DNA of 64,000 nt from the NCBI GenBank assembly GCA_037044905.1, contig JBAOKB010000061.1, positions 1 to 64,000 on the forward strand, read 5' to 3'. The stretch comes from Hortaea werneckii (Eukaryota > Ascomycota > Dothideomycetes > Mycosphaerellales > Teratosphaeriaceae). Below, in pieces: positions 55,630 to 64,000 of the stretch (position 1 is the first letter of the stretch; every line of letters starts with the position of its first letter). Below the pieces are notes generated by a model that did no database searches, was not told the origin of the DNA, and saw only the letters and a program-made list of their open reading frames with translations. A program made the position numbers and the translations under genes.

Positions 55630-56997
55630 ATGGCGTCCAACATGAATTTCAATGTGCCGGCCGAGCTCACAGAGTATATATACCGTTTGGACTCATTCAT
55701 TGAGCAACAAGTCACCCCACTCCAGAAAGCAGACGACAATGACCGGTTCTTTGATCATCGTCGGGAGCATGCTCGGACGGACTGGGACCATGGCGGGCTT
55801 CCTCGCGAAGACTGGGAAGACTTGCTCAAAGAATGCATCCGCAGGGCAGACCAGGCTGGCTTTTACCGTTTCAGTCTTCCCAAGGAGTACGGAGGCCAGA
55901 ACGAGGCAAGCGGGCGAGGCAGCAATCTTTGGATGGCTGTCATCCGTGAGCATCTAGCGAGCAAGGGTCTTGGATTGTTTAATGACCTGCAAAACGAGCA
56001 TTCCGTCGTGGGTAATTTCCCAGATGTGATTATGGTGCAACACTTCGGCAGCCCAGCCCAGAAGCAGGAACTTATCCATGGCCGTTTCCAAGGCAAGACA
56101 AGAATCACATTTGGTCTCACGGAGCCAGATCATGGCAGCGATGCTACGCACATGTCGACTCACGCCGAAAGGCAAGCCGACGGCTCCTACCTCATCAACG
56201 GGGCAAAAATGTGGCAGACCGGCATGCACAAGGCGACACACTGCTTCATCTTCGCTCGCAGTTCGGGGAAAACAGGCTCGGCCAAAGGAATCACCTGCTT
56301 CATCGTCCCGCGCGAAACGCTCGGCATCAAAGTCGAAAGCTACGAGTGGACGCTGAACATGCCGACGGACCACGCCACTGTCTCCTTCCACGACGTCCGA
56401 GTCCCCGCCTCCGCCATCCTCGGCGCCGAAGGCGAAGGCCTCAGCGTAGCCCAAGCCTTCGTCCACGAGAACCGCATCCGGCAAGCGGCCTCCTCCCTCG
56501 GCGCGGCCGTCTACTGCGTCAATCAGAGCGTCGCGTATGCCCGCAAACGGAAACCTTTTGGCAAGCCATTAGCTAGTAACCAAGCGATCCAGTTCCCTCT
56601 CGTCGAGCTGGCGACGCAATGTGAAATGCTGCGACTCCTAATCCGCAAGACCGCTAGTGATATGGATAGTATGCCGCATGTGGAGGTAGAGCATAAGCTC
56701 GGCGATAAAGTGAGCATGTGTAATTACTGGGCCAATAGGCTGTGCACTGAAGCTGCGGATCGCGCCATCCAAGTGCATGGTGGGTGGGGTTATAGTAGGC
56801 ATTGTCAGTTCGAGGTAAGTGCATATCACGATGGTCAAGTGTAGAATCTGACTAACGCGCCTTGAAAGCATATTTGGCGGCATCATCGCAGATATCGGAT
56901 TACTGAAGGTAGTGAGGAGATTCAGATGCGTAAAGTAGCTGGCTATTTGTTTGGCTTTACTGGACCCGCCAAAGTGCGTGATGGGTCTAAGTTATAG
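55630..56997 (+). CDS. Acyl-CoA dehydrogenase family protein (ACAD10/11-like)
   Basis: Two exons, 55630-56814 and 56869-56997, 437 aa. The 54-nt intron joins HCQFE to HIWRHHRRYRITEGSEEIQM, completing the conserved C-terminal FAD/substrate segment. Other family motifs: ITFGLTEPDHGSDATHM, YLINGAKMWQTGMHKATHC, VPASAILGAEGEGLSVAQAF, RKRKPFGKPLASNQAIQFPL and AIQVHGGWGYSR. There is no obvious mitochondrial presequence and the C-terminus (RDGSKL) resembles, and may act as, a peroxisomal SKL-type PTS1: the last three residues are S-K-L. Family reaction: alpha,beta-dehydrogenation of acyl-CoA in fatty acid breakdown. With SKL at the end, peroxisomal location is likely. Converges with the carboxypeptidase gene. 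Confidence 0.92.
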
Positions 56998-57295
56998 TCG
57001 TTGCTGGCGATGGAGGATGATCGCAAATGTACAGGTCACGACTTCTCATCTTCCCACTTTCCACATTTTACTCCACCGTGCAGGAAGAGATGTTGACAAT
57101 CTGCGGTGAAATTGGCAAGCCGCCAAAACAACGACCCCCTCGGTGAGGACCACTCTGGGAATCTTGTATTCGAACGGCTGCATGATTATCAAAATTGTAT
57201 TTGGTGTGTTTTTGATGCACCACACTACTTCTGAATACTCTCTACTGCGGATTGACGTTCAGCACTAAAGTCCGTCCAGTGTCTTATAGCTAGAT

Positions 57296-59180
57296 CTACT
57301 TCGCAATACGATCTGGCATAAACTGAGACAGCTTTCGGCTCTTGCTATGCTTCTTACTCTGCTTCACATCCCTTCTAGTCACAGTGCCGTTCGTGCTGTT
57401 GACCGGGTTGGGCGCGTTCAGAGTGGTATTGTAAGTGGCATCATCTGGCAATACCTCGTACTGGACAGTACCGTTGCCTTCCCTGTAGGTGCTCTCAGCC
57501 GTACCAACGGACTTGTAGCCGTGCCTGACGTCCGTCTCTCCACAGGCAATATCGCGGCCATCGATCGCACGCTCGAATATCTCAAGGGCCGCCAGTGGCT
57601 GGTAAAACGGAACTTCATGCCCGGCTTCGTAAATGCGAGCAAAAGCGAAGTTGTCGCTCTGCTTCACTTGGCCGTGCACAATGCCATCAGATGTGGAGAT
57701 GTTGGTGTATCCAGCCGTTCCGAAGCCTGGTGCTTCGACCAATTCGGCGACAACCTCGCCACCGAGCCAGTTGCAGATATAATCTGCATCACCGGCAAAC
57801 ATGAAGACGTAGACGCCTTGCTCAACAAGCTTGCGAGATGCGGTGATGGTTCCAGCTCTCCTGTCGTCATCACCAGTCGCTCCAAAGGCAGAGGAGACGG
57901 TAGAAGAAGATGTCGAGTAGTTGGTATAAGCTCCCACAGCTTGTTGCACCTTCGGCGAGTTCAAATACTCGACAAAGTAATCGTGCGGGATCGGATCGGG
58001 TTGCAGCTCGCGGATATCGTACTCGTCTCTCAGAGCATACTCATCTAGCACATACTCGACTTCGGCATAACAGAAGTTATCAGCAGCGGAGCATATCTCG
58101 TTCAATCCGCGGCTATAGCAGTCCATCGTCATGTCGTAGCAGTTTCCAGGACCGTACATGGCGTTGTACATCTGGTTCTGGATGCTGGCGTTGAATGGAG
58201 CGACATCGTATGTATTGCCGGGAGATACGGTAAAGTTGTAGTACGATGCGTACTGGACTAGCGGGTCATACCAGCCGTTGCCGATCAACAGTGTGCGGAG
58301 CTTGATGTGGTGCGCGCCGGGTAGAGAGCCCTGCTTGATAAGTGCGTTCTGCTCTTCCAGGTACTCGTTGAAGATCGGGCCGTAGTGGCCGCCGTAACTC
58401 TCAGTGGCGAAATTGAACTCGTTACGCGAGTATTGGGGAAAGGCGCCCATGAAACCTTGAAGCGTATGCCACATTGACTGGAAGATTCATTAGTCTCTCG
58501 ATTGGCAAGCTCAGCAGTGCCTCAAGTCACTTACAGGAGCAGCATTAACGGTACTGTTAGCTGTATCCGTCTCGTTTGGATAGCTGTACGTTCCACACGT
58601 CCCCAGGCCTTCCGCATAGTCCGGGCAAGTCGCATTGGGCAAGGTAACAATGCTGCCGCTCTCGCTTTCGTATGCTGGGACTGGAACGCTGTAGGAGAAG
58701 CCGACCTGGGCAGGGTGATCGATGAAAAGCATGTTACTTGCGTTGCTGCCCAGGCCATCAGCTGTTGCATTCATTGATGTGATGCTTGTATCAGACTTAC
58801 TTCCAAGCATATTCATTAAACACCGGTTCTTGGTCCTCACTGATACTGCAAGGCCCCAACTCCTGGAACAGCCCGATCATACTGCTACTTCCAGGTCCAC
58901 CATTGATCCAGACTGTCAGTGGCGCTTCGCTCGGATCTACTTCGCGTGCTTCGAAGAACCACCAGAAGATATGCTGTTCTTCCTCGATGTCGACATAGCC
59001 GCTGTAGGACTTTACGCCTGGCGTGAGCTCACAGATACCTTCTGGGACGGCTTTGTATCGGACTGGTAGGTCAAGATATCCCTTTGTCGTTGTGAGATCT
59101 GTTGGCGCTGGCACGAACTGGGCAAACGACTGCGTGAAGACGAGGGCTGCTGCTGCAGCCTTTAGCGCAGTGAGCTTCAT
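57296..59180 (-). CDS. Secreted serine carboxypeptidase, S10 family
   Basis: Three exons, 59180-58801, 58745-58535, 58477-57296, 590 aa. The first intron (55 nt, acceptor gggcag) restores NEYAWNNASNMLFIDHPAQV, and the second joins VNAAP to SMWHTLQGFMGAF. Signal peptide MKLTALKAAAAALVFTQSFA. Oxyanion strand WINGGPGSSSMIGLFQELGP; nucleophile Ser224 in TESYGGHYGP, Asp429 in GDADYICNW, His484 in AGHEVPF. About 15 N-glycosylation sequons. After the His motif there is a Ser/Thr/Asn-rich tail ending in a basic KQSKKHSKSRKLSQFMPDR, unusual for a secreted enzyme and with no GPI-like hydrophobic end. Role: removal of C-terminal residues from peptides outside the cell or in the vacuole. Confidence 0.93.
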
Positions 59181-60000
59181 TGTGGCTAGTCTACGAAGAC
59201 GGAAAATGGGTGCAAAGCCAATTGGAAAGCGTTTGAGAGGAACTGTGTAGGTCGCCTACAGAACAACACTGTTGTTGACTCCTTTCGGGTGGTCTGCGAT
59301 AACAACAACCTGACAACCAAATTTGGCAGAGCCGTCCTTTCGGTTGCCATCATTCACTTTCGGCGTGCGTCATATTGCACCGTAGTGTTACGGGTGGTCA
59401 CAGTGGTGCAAGAGACCAGGCTGTATGAAGCAGGCGCGCATCATGGTCGTGCAGTAGTTAGGTAGTGACGCCGCTGATAAAGGTAAATAAACTGATAGCG
59501 GATAGCGGTGGAGCTGACAAGCGAGAACAAGAGCGACAAAGCTTCCTCATGAGCTTGCGTGCAGGGAAGCTTGTCTTGGCGCACCAATGTCTATTAGGAA
59601 GGTCGTTTCTAGGAGTAACATCCTTGGAAAAACACCTGACGACAGAGTAGTGGCTACAAGTTGAGTCTGAAGCCGGCGTCAATTGCCAGCTCGTCTGCCC
59701 AGACACTTGATGCTACATATCCTGAACAATCGTCGTGCTTTTAAAGTCGTTTCCTGCTTATCGCATATTGACGACGAGAAGAGGATGCGTAGATTCTGCC
59801 GAAGCCAGTGGAGTGTCCATCAAAGAGGTTGGTCCTTCTGGCCATTCATCACATTTCACTTCATGATCTCAAGGGCAAAGAGCCGCTTCTGACCACCCAT
59901 TTGGGATCTTTCTCATCGAATTCTCCAGGGTGAAGACAGGGACAACGCGCGCTTCGACAATTGAGGCCACGGTCGCACCTTACTCGGACCCATTGGATCT
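59181..60000. other. Intergenic region
   Basis: About 820 bp holding the promoter of the carboxypeptidase and the 3' flank of the next minus-strand gene; no supported gene. Confidence 0.4.
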
Positions 60001-61121
60001 TCATGCTCTGGCAAGTATTGCATTGCCTGCTTGGATTATTAGCATCTTCCGTTCGGTCGGGTTGAAGCGCGGTCCATACCCTTGAAAGTCGCAGAATGTG
60101 CGATGCGTCCAGCAGTATTCACATATGGCTTTGCGCCAGAGCCAATCGTTCGCGGATTCCTCAACCGGTAATGAGCGTTTCCGTCCCTTGTCAGCATCCA
60201 GACCGAATTCCAGCACAGAAGAGACAACCGCTTGACTGGAGCTTCTGCCGCTCTTTGGGCGCTCTTGCAATGTAGTATAGCCTTGTGCTTGGGGACGCTA
60301 CACTAGGGTCAGCAACTTCAAGTCCAGTAAGAAAGACAAATGTGCACTAAGAGAACGAGCAAAGAGCGATGTGCAGAGCCGCGCACGCAGTGCGTCAATG
60401 CCTCTAGCGCTGCTGTTGACTTTGTCTTGAGATATGACTTGACACATATTGACAAGCTTACCTCTGAATATTGCGCCACCGCTTTCTCTTTCCCCTCCTC
60501 TGAGTTTGCCTCTCTCTTTATCTCAGCAGACTCTTCTTCAGTCTCCTGTTTGGGAAGCTCGCAGAGAGAGACCTTCCATTCACGGCCAGGAAAGCAATCT
60601 ACTGCCACAATCTGACTCGGTTTCTCGAGAGCGAGCATCGCCCGTAGTGCCGTGCCATTATCCCTCTCTAGTTGCGGGTTCTGTAAGTATTTCGGGGCAA
60701 TAGGCGCAGGAGCAAAGTAGACTTTGCGGTTTGCTACCGCCGCTCTAGCGGCTGCCACAGCAGCAGCATTCTCCTTTCGGCGGGCAGTAGACCTTTGGAT
60801 ATTAGGGTTGCTGTCATCGGGACTTCCGCATGCTGTGCAATTTCTCTCAGACCTGTTTGAAACACTCTCGCGTCGGTCGGCTTCCGCCTGCTTGCTTTCC
60901 AAGAATTCAATCTGCCGGGCCTGTCGACGATTCTGCTCCTCAAGCTCCCCTATACGGCTATCCCGTGTAGCCACAACCTCGGCAAGTCTTTCACTCTGCG
61001 CAAGCAAATGACTTTTCTCTGACCTAAGCTGGTTTGCTTGGTCCTCCAGGCTTCGCTGCAATTCTCCAATGTGTGTTTGTAGGGTTGTGATCGCTGAATT
61101 GATCGTCGTTGGAATATCCAT
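60001..61121 (-). CDS. Hypothetical coiled-coil protein with a Cys-rich C-terminus
   Basis: Two exons, 61121-60462 and 60297-60001, 318 aa from MDIPTTINSAITTLQTHIGE; the frame is open further up to 61253. The intron is 164 nt, longer than its neighbours', and the acceptor choice (after TGTAG) is forced by a stop just upstream. Residues 10-85 form a strong coiled coil (QRSLEDQANQLRSEKSHLLA, then DSRIGELEEQNRRQARQIEF). A CTAC pair follows (SERNCTACGSPDD), then a folded segment (ALEKPSQIVAVDCFPGREWK). The C-terminus has WRKAICEYCWTHRTFCDFQG and NPTERKMLIIQAGNAIL. I do not recognise the family. Its neighbour at 61570 has the same coiled-coil plus Cys-rich plan. Confidence 0.6.
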
Positions 61122-61569
61122 GGTGCAGTTGAGGTAGATTTGTTGGTGTTCCAATGTATAAAGTGATCCAAATGAACCCGGCAATGTTTGTTGCTTCCAA
61201 ATGTTCAATGTTTTGAAGCCAGACAAGGTATGACGTTGCGTGGATCGAGTCAAGAAGGAGCGACCAGGCGAATCTTCGTAGACAGAATCTGGAGGGACGA
61301 GACTGCTACTAGGTAGATTTGAAGGAGCGATTGAGCCAAAGCAAATACTTATTTACATGGTTTTGGGGTGAGGAAAGCTTCGATAGCAAGTGCCTTTGTT
61401 TGCATCTGACCGCTTTGACGATACATCTAACCCTGTTTCGCTCCTCTGTGCCAAACGCTGCGGCTTCCCGTCAACAGCCCCGTCCGTCATCTTAGGTACA
61501 AACAGTGCAGGACATGCACGCCCGAAATTGATCACATGCTGCCACATCGCATCGTACGCTGTCTGTCGC

Positions 61570-62567
61570 TCATGCTCCTACTCCGTTCCGCGGGTGTATC
61601 ACTCTACCATTTTTACCTAATACGACCCGTACCTCATTTCCATCCTCAGTGTCCCATTGATCGTCGTGAATGGAACCGCACACGGTATAGTTACAGTTCT
61701 CGACCCGGCAAGCATAGTATTCGCAGCGCAGACGACGTGATATACAGAGACTACACTTTGGAGCACCGTCGCATTCTTGGCCCTTTCCGCTTCCATGGCA
61801 ATTTTTACAGACTGGCTTTCGTTGTTTGCGAAGTTCGGGATCAAGTTCGGTCGAAGTGGCCCTGGATGGCCGATAAGAATTCGCTCTAGGTATGCTGGCG
61901 TTCTTTCTGAATTCTGACTTCATCAGCGCCACTGAAGGCTTTCTGCTGGTTGGGAGAGTTTGTGGTTGTACAGCCGAGGATGACATTGTGGCGGGAGGCG
62001 AGGGAGGGGGCAGCGGTAGCGATTCAGAAGGTGTTTGGCAGGTCTTTTGACGCTTGCGAGGGTTTGAGGATCCCACTGAAGGACTTGTGCCGCCAATCGA
62101 GATGTTTGCAGAACTTGAAGGGTAGCTCGCCACACCAGTGCCCTGCAGACTCTGTTGAGGACCGAACTGCTTCGAGTGCACTGGTATTTCGTGAGTCTAG
62201 CTCGTTCAAAACGCATGAAGACATGCTTACCGTTACTGCTGCCTTCTTTTTCTACTTCGTCCAAGGTCTTCTTGCCTATCTCGGAGTGCTGCGAGTCATC
62301 TGTTGTGGCTTCGGTGTTCGCCAGCTTGGCTCGAAGAGAATCTATTTCTTTCTCGTACGAGGCTAGCTTTTCTCGCAGACATAGGAAACTGGAGTTGGCT
62401 GCTTTGCGCTCTTCTTGAGCAGCTTGATACAAACGTTTGACCAGCGCTCTTTGCTCCGAAGCGCCATCGAACTCCCAGCCCAGAGCCAGACTCATGAGGT
62501 CCATCAAGAGGACGTCCGTCGTTTTTTGGTGTTCTCTGCTGGAGCCTTGATCTGCTACATTATCCAT
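61570..62567 (-). CDS. Hypothetical coiled-coil protein with a C-terminal Cys cluster
   Basis: Two exons, 62567-62231 and 62180-61570, 315 aa from MDNVADQGSSREHQKTTDVL. The 50-nt intron joins KEGSSN to VHSKQFGPQQSLQG. Residues 45-90 are a coiled coil (EERKAANSSFLCLREKLASY, EKEIDSLRAKLANTE), then a Ser/Pro-rich linker with basic PRKRQKTCQ, and a C-terminal block with about ten cysteines: KPVCKNCHGSGKGQECDG, APKCSLCISRRLRCEYYACR, ENCNYTVCGSIHDDQW. The CKNC-x-CDG-x-KCSLCISRRLRC part has an imperfect zinc-cluster look. A nuclear zinc protein is a reasonable guess; no function assigned. Confidence 0.68.
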
Positions 62568-63950
62568 GCTGTAGGGTTTCGAGAGGTTGAAGTTCCAGTG
62601 AAGGTTTTTGACATGCATCCAAGGCGTTTGCATCGGTGCACATGTTTTCAGATTCCGTCGCTTCCAAAACAGGAAAGCGCGCTACTGCTTACCCGCATCG
62701 CTGAGGTCGAGCTGCAAATCATCAGAAGTACCACTGCCCAGGGACGTAATATGCCTGTTTGAGCAAACAAAAGCTGCATTCCAGCTGGCAGACGATGAAC
62801 CATGCCATTGATACGTTTCCTGTGCCCAGGCTCCTGGTTTGTGAGCAGACGAGACCGATGTGAAATGAGCATTAGATACACTGCATTCTTATGTCTATGC
62901 ACATGCTATCTGCAGGATGCACATGTTGTCTGCAGGATGGGCGGTCTTCAATGGCTCGACGAGAGTTGGTTCCAAAGATCGCTTCGATATCTGTTCCCTA
63001 ACGCTTTGGAACAGGTGCCCATGTGATGCCAAATATTTTGTGAATATAACAGTGACAATGTTGGCGACAGCCGGGATAACATGTTTTAAGAGCTCGCAAA
63101 GGCCAAGGTCAACATCTGAGAGCAAGTACGACTTTTCGCATCATAACACAGGAAATCGCCAGTCTGGTCAACATAAGAACAAAATATGCTGCTCTCCACA
63201 GCGACCCCCCTCGGACTGTCGCACAAGACCTCCAGCAAGGACGCCCAGTGAAAGAAGTATTGACTCGCGTAAGGTTAGTGAGACGAAGCTCTAGTGGAAG
63301 TGCCGAAACAGCTCCAAGGTTTTGTTTCCGACATGACGGGCCGCCGGCTACGATAATCAGTGCCACGCGAAATTATCTGCGCCGCCACGCGAGATTGTGC
63401 ATTGACAGCTGCCGGGCGAAGAACACCCAAAGCGCATGAGATTATTTTTTCTGGGTCACCCCGCTGTCTTTTCTAAGCCATCGAAGTCAGAGAGTCAGCG
63501 CCAATTGGTCGAGCAAGGGCACCACTGACTGTCTTTGCATGATCTCAAGGCGTCAGTATGGAGTGTAACATGGTCGAAGACATGGTCGAATGCGTGGCCG
63601 CCCTGCGATTACATGAGACATCGTAGTCCGAGCACGTCTCTTGCGGCTTCATACTCCTATGATGTTCCCTGTATCTTGCTTCAAATTCCTAGCGTCCACG
63701 GCATCTAGGCAAGAGTGATTGCCTTCGACCAGCGAGTGCGGCGATACCCACACGCACTCTTGACTTCCGTTCTCTTTGCATTCGAAGGGTCCATCTCACT
63801 TCAGCTGTACAAAATGCTCAAGCCGCCCTTTCGGCCTTTTGTGGATGTTTGACCCTATTTCTTTGCTTCTGCGACTTCTTGCTTCTTCTGTCTGCCCTGC
63901 ACTCCTTTTATTCCGACTCTGATTGCTCTGTAAAATCGAAGGAAATCAAA
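62568..63950. other. Intergenic region
   Basis: About 1.4 kb. Small frames on both strands lack domain content. The last ~130 bp (63820-63950) are CT-rich, like a fungal core promoter and leader, ending just before a possible start codon. An 18-bp near-tandem repeat (gcacatg-ntatctgcaggat) lies at about 62895-62938. Confidence 0.45.
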
Positions 63951-64000
63951 ATGATCGGCAACTTGATTGGCATGATCGGCATCTATCTAACGGGTCTCCT
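63951..64000 (+). CDS. Possible start of a gene running off the window
   Basis: ATG in good context (atcaaaATG) after a pyrimidine-rich leader, followed by an open hydrophobic start MIGNLIGMIGIYLTGL, possibly a signal or membrane segment. Only 16 codons are visible. Confidence 0.3.
   Translation, partial: MIGNLIGMIGIYLTGL

Overview
The window looks like a filamentous ascomycete, most likely a Dothideomycete (inferred from gene content and style, not from a database hit). Genes are compact and near 50-55% GC, introns are short (51-75 nt in most cases) with GTAAGT-like donors, and there are families typical of such fungi: a Sal1-type carrier, a Zn2Cys6 factor and an S10 carboxypeptidase. About 27 kb in the middle is a nest of Ty3/gypsy LTR retrotransposons carrying repeat-induced point mutation (RIP) type damage (CpA to TpA, TpG to TpA).

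Left arm, 1-18.9 kb: a Ca2+-regulated mitochondrial carrier (80-2136); an MDR-type alcohol dehydrogenase (minus); an SDR enzyme whose catalytic Tyr position is Phe; a conserved hypothetical (minus); a CZIB/DUF866 zinc protein with five exons; an F-box gene broken by a 223-bp inverted-repeat element with a CGGCG target duplication; an orphan 431-aa protein; mitochondrial ribosomal protein uL23m (minus); a GBF/Gea-type Arf GEF of 1607 aa; and a Zn2Cys6 factor with a PAS-like segment (minus). From 18.9 to 21.7 kb I see no gene.

Middle, 21.7-48.7 kb: at least four related chromovirus subfamilies, called A-D here by their LTRs. They share the R-U5 half of the LTR and the gag-pol layout but have different U3 halves. 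The youngest copy (A, 40968-47764, minus strand) has 402-bp LTRs differing at only two sites and a 5-bp target duplication ACGAA; it sits inside an older C-type LTR. Its gag and pol frames carry five nonsense codons but keep a canonical -1 frameshift heptamer at the gag/pol junction. Between pol and the 3' LTR, on the opposite strand, it carries an intact 169-codon ORF with exact Zn2Cys6 cysteine spacing followed by a predicted coiled coil. Decayed equivalents occur at the same place in three other copies (one more of the same class in A'', one in D) and a second, unlike class goes with B- and C-type U3s. This antisense zinc-cluster ORF paired with a changing U3 is the best candidate here for an undescribed system.

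Right arm, 48.7-64 kb: the mitochondrial RNA helicase Suv3 (minus) and the Sec1/Munc18 protein (plus) diverge from a 454-bp promoter; then an acyl-CoA dehydrogenase (plus) converging on a secreted S10 serine carboxypeptidase (minus), two adjacent minus-strand coiled-coil/Cys-rich proteins of unknown role, and a possible gene start running off the end at 63951. Most named genes are housekeeping functions (vesicle traffic: Gea and Sec1; mitochondrion: carrier, uL23m, Suv3). I see no biosynthetic cluster, tRNA, rRNA or CRISPR array.
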